NCBI GenBank assembly: GCA_949987705.1
Contig: OX465283.1
Coordinates: forward strand, 92,615,813-92,679,812
DNA length: 64,000 bases
Reading direction: 5' to 3'
Origin: Thereva unica
Lineage: Eukaryota; Arthropoda; Insecta; Diptera; Therevidae
Below the pieces are notes generated by a model that did not search any database, was not told the origin of the DNA, and saw only the letters and a program-made list of their open reading frames with translations. This document shows, one piece after another, positions 33,031 through 43,977 of the stretch. Made by a program: the position numbers and the translations under genes. The number at the start of each line of letters is the position of its first letter. Position 1 is the stretch's first letter.

Positions 33031-33624
33031 TGCCAAACTTACAACAATAAAGTAATTTGTTCGGTGCCCATGAAATGTTTAGGTGAACTTTAACAGGTTG
33101 AATTTTAACAGTTTTTTCTGCCTAACTTCGAACTCCGTTATCAGACTTTAGAAAAAATTTAACGGGACCACCGTGGGAAGCTCCCCCTTCAAATGAACCA
33201 AAAAAAAAGCAAAAAAGTTATTGGGTTACAAAGTTATGCGTGAACAGGACCACAAAATACCTACACGTCGAATTGAGTAACCTCCTCTTTTTTTTTGAAG
33301 TCGGTTAAAAAAGAGCCTTTAAAGAAAATATTGTGACTAATTTTTGTGTTCTAAGGCTTATAACTTCTTAATTATTCATTTTACCACAAAATTTCTAAGT
33401 AATAAATTGTAGATTATTTAATTCTAAACAAAAAGTGTAGTTGCAAATTTCCGGTAAGATGTGCCGTTTCGGAGATATAGTGGAAAAACCATTTGCATAC
33501 GTTTTCCAAGATGGCGGCCAAAGGGGGGGGAGGGGTTAGAATCCCGAAAACTAAAACTTAAGCTCACCCTGACCCCCCCTACACATCCCAAAAATAAAAC
33601 CTTGTCCTGCATTTTTGCAATGTT

Positions 33625-33960
33625 AAAGTACCATTTCCATGGACTATAAAGGGCTAGGGAAAGTCCCTCGTCTGTGGGGCTGCGAGTTCGATCCTTCGGC
33701 TCGCGGTGCTTTTTTTTCGTCATAATAATTTTTTTTAATTTCCTTCGGGGATTTGTTTCATATGAAACAAGTTTTTGACATGAATACGTCTCTAAATTTG
33801 CTTCCAGAACAAAAACCGATGATAACGAAATTATGGCATATAGTTTTTATTTGCTGCTCAAAAACTATTGTTTATATTGAATAAAGAAATATACCATGAC
33901 GTGGGTGAAGAATCAAAGAATTTTATTGTTTACATTTGATTTCTTTTTTTTAAGCTATGA
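33625..33960 (+). repeat. tRNA-derived SINE-like unit, plus copy
   Basis: Head with GCGAGTTCGATCC (about 33681-33694), a T-run, then a body closely matching the inverse of 32555-32810 (TTTCCTTCGGGG, TTGCTTCCAGAAC, ATACCATGACGT). Together the two copies form an imperfect inverted repeat of about 265 bp per arm around some 850 bp. Confidence 0.65.
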
Positions 33961-35297
33961 TGATTATATTGTAGTGTTTGTTAAATACTTTGGTAAGTTT
34001 TAGATTACGCAGTCTCACAACTTATAACCTACATAAGCCTTTAACAAAAACTTTTCAAGATTAATTATATATAGCATTGGTCAGTGTGATACTCATGAAT
34101 CTCCATGGCCAAACTAGGGTGCGGTAAGCCGAATTTTTAACAATAAGACATGTATGTTTAAGTAAAATAATACACCTAATTCTGTTGTGCAAAGTGCATC
34201 ACATTAGATTATCCTCCAATCCAAAGAAAAATGTTTAGATTCGTTTTCTATAGTGTTTACATGTGTGATGTGCTTTTTTTTCAATTTGACACATTCGAAT
34301 TATTGGCCTCGATTCCCAGATCCGGCGGGTTGGAAGTGAGTGCGGATCAATCTCCACTTAATATATTGTCATCCAATCTGAAGTGTTATTCAACAGAAAG
34401 AATACCATGAAAAAGCGTAATTAGTGGCTAGTCTCTAGGCACAACATCCCACTAGTTTCTAATTATGTTTATATCGCTGACATGTGCTGACGATTTCAGT
34501 TCATTGGGATTTAACGTGGGAGCGAGGCAGGAATAGTTTTTGGTGCCATTTTTTTGTATGGGATTTTGCTCATTTAGCAGTCTATTACTATATGTCAGTG
34601 GTCTACAGCTAATAATTTAAGAGCCATCAGGGTAATTTGTACGTTTATCTACATCTGAATTATAAAAGAAAGTTTTTAAGTATGGATGTATGCATGTATG
34701 TAGCTATGTATGCATGCATCCGTGAATCTGTGTGCTATAGCGGGTGCACCAGCCATCGCAGAACTCGCAGAAATTTTGCATGAAGGTCCGTGAGGGTCTC
34801 CCATGACACAATCGACGCCCGATTTTCGAAATTTAAAGTGGTTGCCGAAATATAACCGATTTTCTATATGGCCGCCCAAATATGGTTTATTTTGCCAATT
34901 GTGTTCTGATTTTTAAAATGGACTTTTAAGGTCGAAAATAATGAATTAGTGGGCAAAACTTATAAATACAAAATGGCCGCGTCAATATGGCCGCTATGTT
35001 CCCATTCCAATGAAAACCGGATCTGGGGTTTTTTAAGATAGCAAATAATGAATTTATCACCAGAGCTTTTAAATTCAATATGGCGGGGGCAACAGAACTT
35101 TGCCGACTATGTTCCGATTCCAATAAAAGTGGGTATCTAGGGGTTTTCAAGGTAGCAAATATGAAATTTATGAACAACGGACAGATGAATTTAACCAAAT
35201 AAAAGTCATTTCCCGGTCAGCTGTATGTAGGTTATTCAAGAGTTGGAAAATCATCAAATCCTACCTTTAAAATGGAAGAATATTGAACATAGTATAC
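33961..35297. other. Unassigned region with a tandem ATGGCCGCC-type array
   Basis: No gene. About 34850-35170 holds three diverged units of 105-135 bp sharing ATATGGCCG, TTCCGATTCCAAT-like and AAGGTAGCAAATAATGAA-like motifs. They are similar in style to, but not the same as, the arrays at 5950, 9520 and 46280. Confidence 0.5.
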
Positions 35298-35645
35298 AGT
35301 GTCGATGCGTAAGGTTGAGGATAAAGGAAGCAATGCGCAAGGTGAATGAAACAAGTAAAAGTATCGGAGCCTTTAACTAAAAAAAACTGAAAAATAACAT
35401 ACATAGAGTCAGATAATCAAAATATAAGGAATTGTTTGCAGTCTATACGAAATGGCAATTTTCTAGCTTTAGCAACCAACGGTGGAAATGGTTCCGTAAG
35501 TTATTGGCAATTTTGTAAAAATTTTATCATTTTTGTCGTTCTTTCTAAATATAGATGCGTATATCTCGGCATGTGTAGGTCCGAAAAAGGCAAAAAAATA
35601 GGGGCTGTACATTATGATATTGGCGGTTACAATATGAAAATTTTA
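35298..35645. repeat. Partial copy 3 of the 3519-type hAT element
   Basis: Begins CAGTGTCGATGCG and follows the first 350 bp of the copies at 3519 and 5226 (AAGGGAAGCAATGCGCAAGG-like block, ACTGAAAAATAACAT). It ends abruptly at LINE-D sequence, so the far end is missing. Confidence 0.75.
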
Positions 35646-36456
35646 TCTGTACACATTACCTTCCACTTCGATCAACCGGAATATCGAATCGATTCTTCAT
35701 TGGGGCGAAATCAACCGCGTCGAATTCAATGCCACGAAAACGAAGTACTGCCTGATCTCTAACAAAAATTGTACCGACCTTCCTCCTATCTCAGTGGATA
35801 AAGAGAATCTAATGGCTGACTCAACTCTCAACATCCTAGGGGTAACTTTAACGGAGCATCTGCGATGGAATGATCACATATTCCAAATCGCCAAACAAGC
35901 CTCCCAATGTCTTGGATTTCTCAAGAGATGCAAGTTCCTCTTCCAGCCAGCCGCCTTGACTACAATCTACAAATCCTACTTTCGGCCGCGCCTTGAATAC
36001 AACGAGGGAACGCAATCCCGGGATCCCATATCCCGGAATCCCGGGATCCCGGCTGTTTTTACGGTCTCGAAAACCCGGGATTGACACGGCCTAATCCCGG
36101 GATCCCGGAAACGTTTTTTAAGCAAAAACGCAACGAAAAATCCAATTTCTTTTTGCAGCTTCTATTTTGCTCGGCTGTGCTCTCTGTATTCTTTCGTGTG
36201 TGCCTCTGCTTTTACCGAAGTTAACCGATGTGCATGCGAATCATCCAATGGGTGTAAAGCTTTGATTCGTTTTTCATTTCCTTCTTCGAAAAAAGTATTT
36301 TCCTACTTTCCTTTCCTTCCTTGCTATGGTGCAATATATACTATTACGCACCCTTTATCCAGCTCTTGAGATCTGTCAGTCTCATTTTCGACATGTAGTA
36401 CAGTGGAGCGCAAGGTAGGTTGGGAGTTCAGCATTACGCTAGACGAATAGACGTCA

Positions 36457-37505
36457 GTGCTTGGTCTTCGATACATGTACGTCAATATCCATGGAAATGA
36501 ATCCAAATTTTGGATTTTAGGCCTTGTGCGTATTTCTGGATCCGTGCCTGCTGAAGTTTGTGTAGAAATACTTGAGAAAAGACTAAAGGGATATCATTTG
36601 TATCTCACTGACGACAACGTGTGCATCTCCACAGATGGCACTAGCATATTGGCCAAACTTAAAAAATTATTCCTGCGGAACAACTTGCCTTGCTCATAGA
36701 ATATATGTAGCTTTGGATGTGTTATATAAGAGAAAACTGCTCGAAAATCAAGAGGCCGATGATTGCTTAGTAGCAGAAGCCGAGAACTTACGGATTATGA
36801 AGAAGATGTCCCAAGTCAGCATCAACAAGACTGTGGAGGTTTAATTGCTATGTGTTGAAGAGGAAACTCATGTAGATCTCTCGGAAAATATATCTCCTAC
36901 CATCGAAAAAGTGCGGAAGATTGTTCGTGTGTTTAAACGATCACCAGTTAAAAATGATACACTACAAAAATACCTACATTCGGGAAGAACAAGGGAAATA
37001 ATTGACTCTAGACTGCAGAGCAAGGTGGAATATTCTATTTATAATATTGGAACGATTTTGTCTTCTGACTGCTGTTCATAAATGTCTATTAGACCTTCAA
37101 TGCACGGACGTTTTGCTAGAACAAGATTTCATCTGCATCACCGATCTCATTTCATCGTTGAAGCACGTCAAGTTGACTGTCGACGCATTGGGCTGTAAAG
37201 ATTCTAATTTCTTGACCACAAAATTAGCATTACAGTTTTTGATGCAGAAATTAGGTTGCAGGAGAACTCCAAAATTGGCAGCATCACTCAGATTCCGTAT
37301 ACGTCAACGTGTTTACGTGTTGTAATATCTCTACAACCCTTGTGTTCCGGAAGATGATGAGCTTTTTAAAATACCATCGACAGCTGCGATACGTAAGGGT
37401 CTACATAATCTTCCAAAAAGAGTGTCCGTTATAAATCCTGATCAAGATGAGAGCGCTAAGGTAACTGACCCATCTGAAACTGAATTAGAATCAATTTCAA
37501 TGGAA
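36457..37505 (+). pseudogene. hAT transposase remnant
   Basis: Decayed hAT-type transposase in at least three frames. Recognisable blocks are a mid-region ISTDGTSILAKL (36630) with NNLPCSHRIYVALDV in the next frame, the conserved linker KVRKIVRVFKRSPVKNDTLQKYL (36910-36975) and RWNILFIILERFCLL (37017-37060), then LKHVKLTVDALGCKDSNFLT with TKLALQFLMQKLG. The C-terminal hAT dimerisation region is short or missing. The reading runs to ESISME at the copia insertion and 20 or so codons continue after 42058. A canonical BED zinc finger is not evident at the N-terminus. Confidence 0.75.
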
Positions 37506-37648
37506 TAATGAAAAACGAAACGCCTGCTTGATTTGTTTTAGAATGAATGAATGAATAAATCAAGTTTATTAAAAGTATGACGGTGTTTACACTGTAGCTT
37601 AACATGTATTGATTAAATTACTACTAGATTAAATTACTACTACCAACA
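37506..37648 (-). repeat. Copia 3' LTR
   Basis: 143 bp. In element orientation it starts TGTTGGTAG and ends CGTTTTTCATTA. One base differs from the 5' LTR. Confidence 0.93.
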
Positions 37649-37698
37649 CCGCCCCTTAATTTAAAGAAATCTTTGACCAAAAACGTTAACATAACAAA

Positions 37699-40600
37699 TT
37701 ATTCTAATTTCAGATTTAAGTTTTTCCTGTGGTTAATAAATAATTGTTCCCTCAATCCTTTGGTCATAACATCCGCTAATTGATTTTCTGATTCAATGTA
37801 TTTTAGTTTAAACTCGTTGTTTCCAATCGATTCCCGAATAAAATTAAATTTGACATCAATGTGTTTCATGCGTTTGTGTTCCCTTGGTTCTTCTGCTACC
37901 CTTATGCATGATTGGTTATCTTCGAAAATAGTTGTGGCTTCATGACACTTTACATTCAGTTCGTTTAATAGATTCCGTAGCCATTTTCCTTCAACAATTG
38001 CATTAGCTAGTGCAATGTATTCAGCCTCTGTTGACGATAAGCTTACGGTAGCTTGCTTTCTTGATGACCAACTGACTGTGTTGCCAAAGACTTTGAATAC
38101 ATTACCAGACGTTGATTTTCGATCGATTTTGTCACCTCCCCAGTCGGCATCTGCGTATCCAGTTAATGGTTGCGATTCTTCATATTTTTGATGTAACATT
38201 TTAATATTTCTTGTTGCTTTAATATAACGCAAAATCCTTTTTGCATGTTTAAAATGTTCATCACTATAACAACATTGAAAACGACTAAAATAATTAGTAG
38301 CTGCACACAAATCAGGTCGAGTTGTTAATGCTGCATATGTTAGGCAGCCAATTAATTCACGATATGGCGCATTACAATCTTCAACTGAACTACTATTTGT
38401 CAAGTCCAGCCCATTTTCCATTGGAGTTGCTATTCCCTTGCAATCATTCATATTGAATTTACGTAGTATTTTGTCAAAATAGTTAGCTTGATTCATTTCG
38501 AGTTTATTTTCATCAAATACAACGTGTATACCAAGAAATGTATTTATTTTTCCAATGTCCGTCATCTCAAATTCTTTCGTTAGTAGACGTTTAATGCCAT
38601 CAATAATATAAATATCACTCGATACAATGAGTATGTCATCCACATATAACAAAATATAAACTGTAGATTTTTCTTCAACCCTTATATACAAGCAATAATC
38701 CGAAAAACTTCTTTTGAAACCAATTTTAATCATGTATTGATGAAAGCGTTCGTTCCACATACGCGAAGCTTGTTTGAGCCCATACAATGATTTATGTAAC
38801 TTACAAACTCTTTCAGTTTTGTCACTAAATCCCTCAGGTTGTTGCATATATATTTCCTCCTTCAAATATCCGTGGAGAAAAGCACACTTAACGTCCATTT
38901 GATGCACCTGATATCCATATTGAAGTGCAATTGCCAATAAAACGCGAAAAGTTGTTAACTTTGCTGTTGGTGAATAAGTTTCATTGTAGTCAAAACCCTT
39001 TTTTTGTGTGAATCCTCGAGCAACGAATCTGGCTTTATATTTATCAACTTCACCATTTGCCTTGTATTTCAATTTAAACACCCACTTACCCGTAATGGCT
39101 CTTCGTCCCTCTGGTAACATGCACAGTGACCATGTACCATTTTTGGTTAGTGATTCATATTCATCACTAATTGCTTTCTTCCACTGTGGCCAATCTACTC
39201 GACCCTTTGCATCTTTTATGGAAATCGGATCATTTTCAACATATTCCTGTGCAGATAATGCGAAATGTGTATCATATTCCCAATCACCATATCGATTTGG
39301 CTGTTTTCGCAATCTTTTACTTTGCCGAACTTCGATGTTACGAATGCTATCAGTGTCAGCACCGTGAATATTATCTTGGACGTCACCACCTCTATTCGGG
39401 TCCGTACTGTTGTTTGTATCTTGGTTGAAACCGGTATTATCCATATTAATACCGTGGCCAATCGGTACTTCATCTCCATCAGTTGATCTATCGTCCGTTA
39501 TTTCATCCGCATCATCTGAAAATTTATTGTTAACCGCCCCTGAATCCATGATTTCGATAACATTTGATCTTTCTAAAATGCTTCTTTCATTAAATGTCAC
39601 ATGGCGACCAATTATCAATTGGTTGCATTCCATATCCCATAATCGATATGTTCCAAATGATGTACCATAACCCAACATAATGCACTTCGACGATTTAGCA
39701 TCTAATTTTGTCCTTTTATCAGAAGGAATATAATTATAACATATTGAACCAAATATTCGAGTTCTCGACAGATCCGGTTTTTGTCCATACCAAATTTCAG
39801 CTGGCGTTCTATCTACAAATTGTTTTCCAAATGCCGAAGTAGGGCTTCGATTTTTCAAGTAATTCGCTGTTTTAACAGCTTCATTCCAAAATTTCCAATC
39901 GATACCACTAGCCAAGAGCAAAGATCGCGCCTTTTCTTGCAAAGTTCTATTCAGTCTTTCTGAAACCGAATTCATCTCAGGATTGTATGGAACCGTATAT
40001 AATAACTGTATCCCCTTTTGTCTACAAAAATCCTGAAATTCATTAGATTTATATTCACCTCCATTGTCTGCTTTGACCCTAGCAATTTGTCTACCATGAA
40101 ATGCTTCCGCCATTGCAACAAATTCTTTAAATTTTTGTAATACCTCACTTCTGTTTTCGATGCAATATACCACTGAAGCTCGTGAAAAATCGTCGATAAA
40201 ACTGACGAAATATCTGGTACCATCCCATGCTGGTTGAGACATGGGTCCACATACATCCGTATGAATTAGCTCCAAAATTCGTTGCGATCGATGACGTTTA
40301 TTTCGCGGAAATGGTGACTTCGTTTGTTTACCATAAACGCATGATTCGCAAAACCTTTCATCGTCTTTTACCGTTAAACGATCAATCCCATTAACCATTT
40401 GCTTTGTAGTTAATTTCTTCAAGTCCGAGGCGTTCAGATGTGCTAAGCGAAAATGCCAAAGATTTTTAGTAGCGAAATTCAAATTCGTCTCACCTGCAAT
40501 TCCAACGAAAACTTGATACTCTAATTTGAAGTCCACCTCATATAGTTTTCCCTTCTTGTACGCAATGAATTGCGTTTTTCCTCCCTTAGTGATGTAGGCA

Positions 40601-41829
40601 CAATCAACGTCAAAAATGACTTTATATCCCCTTCGTGTTAAGTTCGGAATAGACATTAAATTGCATTTCAAATCGCGAACAAAAAGTACGTCTTTAATTG
40701 TTTTCCTGTTACAATCACCATTAAAAAACGTCTTTACCATTATATTTCCTTGTTGCGTTGAGATCAATTGTTGACCCCTCTTAGCTACTGAAATCACTAT
40801 TTCATTTATGTTGTGCAGCTCGTTGAAATATTCCGAACGATTTACCATGTGCTCCGTCGCACCCGAATCCAAAACGAATTTGATATGTATATCATCGCTA
40901 TGCGCACATTGTTCACTCACATTTGCTTCCGTATGCTGTTCACTCACATTTGCTTCCGTATGCAACAAAACAGCACTCTCATTTTTGGATGAACTTGATT
41001 GTTTATTGTTGTTGTCGATCGCAAATAAAAGATGTGAATCTGTTGTGTTGTTAGCACTTTCGGTATTTCTATTCACTTTTCCCTTCCATTTATTCGGATC
41101 CTTCGTTTTATTTGGCTTCTTCGACTTACAACGGGACTTTATGTGCCCCCTCTTACCACAATTAAAACAAATAATGTTTGGATTGGTTGTGTTCATTGCA
41201 TGTGATTCACTTTTTAATTTATTTGTTTGACATATGCTCAATCCGCTACGTTTTCCATATTCATCAAGTAGCCTGCCCTTGACAAATTCCAAACTCAAAT
41301 CCTCCAGTCTCATTGTTTCTAATGCAGTGACTAATGTAGCGTAACTTTCCGGCAATGTTAAAAATAAATTGCAAATTACTTCATTTAGTTCCATTGTTGC
41401 ACCAGCAGCCCTCAATTCGCGAACAATTGAGTCGTAATCCAACAAATGCTGTTGAATGCTTTTCCCTTCATGCATTTTTAAATTTGCCAATCGTTTTCGT
41501 AAATAAAATTGAGCCGCAATACTTTTTCTTTCAAATACTGCACATAACCCGTCAAACATTGCTTTTGCAGTTTCTTTTTCAATAATATATTCAAGCTGAT
41601 TATCATGAATACTTTGTACAATCACTGATTTACATGTTTTTTCTTCCTTTTTCAGCTTATCACGTTGATTTGGAGGTGCTTTTTCCAAGACGTCTGTTAA
41701 ATCTTCCGTAATATACCGTTCCAGTCCATTTTCTTCCAAAATGATTTTAATGCGGTATTTCCAGTTGTTGAAATTTGTCCCGTCGAATTGTACCACCTTC
41801 TTTGTTTGAATTTCTGTTCCTAAACTCAT
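37699..41829 (-). CDS. Copia gag-pol polyprotein, 1376 codons
   Basis: A single polyprotein from the ATG at 41829. Gag comes first, ending in a CCHC zinc knuckle (CFNCGKRGHIKSRC, about residues 223-236). The protease follows with LDSGATEH (about 320). The integrase has an HHCC finger (HFRLAHLN..CESCVYGK, about 455-500) and a DDE core (HTDVCGP, KADNGGEY, ERLNRTL). The RT carries YVDDILIVS, and RNase H has YADADWGGD, SSTEAEYIAL and EDNQSC. The order protease-integrase-RT is diagnostic of Ty1/copia, and the length is typical for the family. A 27-bp direct duplication (40910-40963) doubles a nine-residue HTEANVSEQ unit before the protease. No stops or frameshifts. Confidence 0.96.
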   Translation of the reverse strand: MSLGTEIQTKKVVQFDGTNFNNWKYRIKIILEENGLERYITEDLTDVLEKAPPNQRDKLKKEEKTCKSVIVQSIHDNQLEYIIEKETAKAMFDGLCAVFERKSIAAQFYLRKRLANLKMHEGKSIQQHLLDYDSIVRELRAAGATMELNEVICNLFLTLPESYATLVTALETMRLEDLSLEFVKGRLLDEYGKRSGLSICQTNKLKSESHAMNTTNPNIICFNCGKRGHIKSRCKSKKPNKTKDPNKWKGKVNRNTESANNTTDSHLLFAIDNNNKQSSSSKNESAVLLHTEANVSEQHTEANVSEQCAHSDDIHIKFVLDSGATEHMVNRSEYFNELHNINEIVISVAKRGQQLISTQQGNIMVKTFFNGDCNRKTIKDVLFVRDLKCNLMSIPNLTRRGYKVIFDVDCAYITKGGKTQFIAYKKGKLYEVDFKLEYQVFVGIAGETNLNFATKNLWHFRLAHLNASDLKKLTTKQMVNGIDRLTVKDDERFCESCVYGKQTKSPFPRNKRHRSQRILELIHTDVCGPMSQPAWDGTRYFVSFIDDFSRASVVYCIENRSEVLQKFKEFVAMAEAFHGRQIARVKADNGGEYKSNEFQDFCRQKGIQLLYTVPYNPEMNSVSERLNRTLQEKARSLLLASGIDWKFWNEAVKTANYLKNRSPTSAFGKQFVDRTPAEIWYGQKPDLSRTRIFGSICYNYIPSDKRTKLDAKSSKCIMLGYGTSFGTYRLWDMECNQLIIGRHVTFNERSILERSNVIEIMDSGAVNNKFSDDADEITDDRSTDGDEVPIGHGINMDNTGFNQDTNNSTDPNRGGDVQDNIHGADTDSIRNIEVRQSKRLRKQPNRYGDWEYDTHFALSAQEYVENDPISIKDAKGRVDWPQWKKAISDEYESLTKNGTWSLCMLPEGRRAITGKWVFKLKYKANGEVDKYKARFVARGFTQKKGFDYNETYSPTAKLTTFRVLLAIALQYGYQVHQMDVKCAFLHGYLKEEIYMQQPEGFSDKTERVCKLHKSLYGLKQASRMWNERFHQYMIKIGFKRSFSDYCLYIRVEEKSTVYILLYVDDILIVSSDIYIIDGIKRLLTKEFEMTDIGKINTFLGIHVVFDENKLEMNQANYFDKILRKFNMNDCKGIATPMENGLDLTNSSSVEDCNAPYRELIGCLTYAALTTRPDLCAATNYFSRFQCCYSDEHFKHAKRILRYIKATRNIKMLHQKYEESQPLTGYADADWGGDKIDRKSTSGNVFKVFGNTVSWSSRKQATVSLSSTEAEYIALANAIVEGKWLRNLLNELNVKCHEATTIFEDNQSCIRVAEEPREHKRMKHIDVKFNFIRESIGNNEFKLKYIESENQLADVMTKGLREQLFINHRKNLNLKLE

Positions 41830-41896
41830 TTTTTTTTCTTTTACAAAAAAAAAACTTTACAATAAAATCGGCAAAAAAAACAAATTCAATGACGTC

Positions 41897-41910
41897 CTGG
41901 GCCCATAACC
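41897..41910 (-). promoter_or_regulatory. Copia primer site: internal segment of initiator tRNA-Met
   Basis: In element orientation GGTTATGGGCCCAG directly follows the 5' LTR. It is complementary to the anticodon-stem region of initiator tRNA-Met, as in Drosophila copia, where a cleaved tRNA half primes synthesis (established). Use here is inferred. Confidence 0.85.
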
Positions 41911-42053
41911 TAATGAAAAACGAAACGCCTGCTTGATTTGTTTTAGAATGAATGAATGAATAAATCAAGTTTATTAAAAGTATGACGGTGTTTACACTGT
42001 AGCTTTACATGTATTGATTAAATTACTACTAGATTAAATTACTACTACCAACA
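41911..42053 (-). repeat. Copia 5' LTR
   Basis: 143 bp, matching the 3' LTR except for one base. Followed by TSD TGGAA at 42054. Confidence 0.93.
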
Positions 42054-42760
42054 TGGAAGACCAATTGCACATGGCGATTTCGATAGCGAAAAAATTAAAT
42101 TTTCTGCAACAGGCATAGTCCCGGGGTAACCCGGGATCCCGGGATTGATGAAAATAAATCCCGCAATCCCGGGATTGGGAAAAACTTCCGGGATTGCGTA
42201 CCCTAAATACAACTCATATATCTGGGCAGGCGCCACAAAAACCACTTTGGCTTGTCTCGACAAGGTGCAAAATCGCGCCCTCAAAGTCATTGGTGATGGC
42301 CTCTTTCGCGCCTCCATAGACACCTTAAGCCACCTTAGGAATGTAGCATCCCTCTCCGTTATCGCTATTACCATGGCGATTGTTCCACTGAAATTCAGGA
42401 CCTCCTGCCTGCACGGCAACATTTTTCCCGTAACACAAGATTTGTCCGCTCGGCTCATCCCCATACTCTACAGCCCCCCCCCTTCCCCTTAGCGCACAAT
42501 ACGTTATAGAAGTTCGTTTATGAATAGAAAAACTCCACTGTGGAATAACCTCCCGCAGTCAGTATTTCCGAACTCGTACAATACCTTAGAGTTCAAACGT
42601 CAGGTGCATCGTCATTTTCTTTTACACCCTCCAAACCCCCTAACCTTTCCTATTCTCCTTTATTCTTCAAATCAAGCTTATCGAGCAAATTGGTTTAGTG
42701 CACTTCAAGTTGTGCCGGAATTTCCATACATTTTCACATATTGAACTCAGGAAAAATAAA

Positions 42761-43715
42761 GCCTAAGTTCACCCAACAGAACATGAAATTGAGGTTGAAC
42801 GTAAAAGCTCGCTCAAAAGAGAGTAATCAACTGGAATAATGGAGTATCATTCCAGTGAGCTTTTGCATTTCTAACTTCTGGCAAAAGAGCAACAATAATT
42901 TTAAGCATGAACTGAACATTCCAATCAGTGAAGTCACTTACACGAATTGAATGGTACTTTATTGAACTGAGGCCGAGAGAAGTCGGGCTATAAAGGAACA
43001 AAGAGCAATTAAAGAGGATTTATCGCCACAAGGAGTTTTACTATGCTTATTTCGTTCATTTACCTCTTTTAACAATTCTTCAAAAGTGCAGCAAACAGCG
43101 CCCTTAAGTTTATTGTAGCGGTCGCTACGCATTAATTTCATTTTTCTCTTATTACGAGTTTTTTTGTTATTAATTTTCTAATTCAAATAAATGTACTTAC
43201 AATTTTGGAGTGCAGTGTGCGTTACGTCATCGGTTTAGATTTTCACTACTACTTTGAAAATACACTTTAGGGAAATCACAATCACGTACGCTTACACTGT
43301 ACAAGTATTGAATGAATAAAAACATAGATACACGAATTTATTGACATATAAAATAAAAAATACAAAATTTATTAGTATTTTTGTAATTGAACTGAAAGAA
43401 TGAATTGATCGTTGTATTAGTTAGAAGTTTTTATTAATAATTTAAAAAAACTTCCGGTTATATATTTTAACCGTTTTTAAAATAAAGTTGTGTAATTTAA
43501 AAGTAAAACAAATAAAAATATAAAATACTCGAAAATAATTTAAATAAAAATAATTTAAAAATACACAATAAAATAGTTTATTTAAATATGCTTATAAACT
43601 ATCATGATGTGGAGAGAAGTTTCAAAATATTAAAGCGCAAAGTCTAGGAGTCGAGACCCCCACATCATTTATAATAATCTTGGTAAACAGACACAATGCA
43701 GAAACATCGGAACAA
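42761..43715. other. Unassigned AT-rich stretch
   Basis: No recognised family. On the minus strand 43141-42959 is a 60-codon ATG-started stretch (KLKGAVCCTFEELLKEVNE) with protein-like composition but no family I know. It may be chance. The rest is AT-rich. Confidence 0.35.
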
Positions 43716-43977
43716 CCCAGTAGGAAAAAAAATGCGTCGAAAGGCCTTTTAAAGCGCTGTTTTGAAGCAGTAAAGCGCTTACGCTCCGTAAGAAGCTTCA
43801 TGGTATTTTAACATTGCATGTCCGCAGAGCTCAGCACTTTTATTAGGCATCAATTGTATAGATTTATATACATCTGCTGAGATAGTGCTTTGATACCGTT
43901 GCTGTAGGAAGCAAACGGACTGTCTTACTGCTTTATATTAGCTTCGCAGCAAAGTACTTGTACTTTTTCCTACTGGG
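43716..43977. mobile_element. Small inverted-repeat element (MITE-like)
   Basis: CCCAGTAGGAAAAA at 43716 and its inverse ending at 43977, 262 bp apart. Non-coding, no clear TSD. Confidence 0.6.

Larger units (their letters stand above)
37506..42053 (-). mobile_element. Copia (Ty1/copia) retrotransposon with an uninterrupted coding region
   Basis: 4548 bp, minus strand. Short 143-bp LTRs (37506-37648 and 41911-42053) differ at one position that I can see (GCTTAACATG against GCTTTACATG). The 5-bp TSD TGGAA is at 37501-37505 and 42054-42058. A purine tract (AAGGGGCGG in element orientation) abuts the 3' LTR. One intact gag-pol gene. Near-identical LTRs and an open gene make it a candidate for a recently active element. 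Confidence 0.95.
36004..42205 (+). mobile_element. hAT transposon interrupted by a copia element
   Basis: Ends share GCAATCCCGG: left GAGGGAACGCAATCCCGG at 36004, right inverted TAGGGTACGCAATCCCGG ending at 42205. The 8-bp TSD AATACAAC is at 35996-36003 and 42206-42213. Without copia the element is about 1649 bp. Both subterminal regions are packed with CCCGGGAT palindromes. The transposase gene on the plus strand is decayed. Confidence 0.9.
35646..42760 (+). mobile_element. LINE-D: Jockey/CR1-like LINE 3' part, host of a nested hAT and copia
   Basis: RT thumb and C-terminal region in two pieces, 35646-36003 and 42206-42760. The reading runs from LNILGVTLTEHLRWNDHI through YKSYFRPRLEY up to the hAT insertion. 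It resumes as SYIWAGATKTTLACLDKVQNRA and ends in MNRKTPLWNNLPQSV and FKRQVHRHFL. Frameshifts are present near 35690-35790 and 42490. The 5' part and YADD box are absent. Confidence 0.8.

Noticed and set aside
39008..39486. Several plus-strand open frames
   Set aside because: They are antisense shadows of the copia gag-pol gene.
43716..43977. Assignment of the CCCAGTAGG element to a named superfamily
   Set aside because: No reliable target duplication and no coding sequence, so only MITE-like is claimed.
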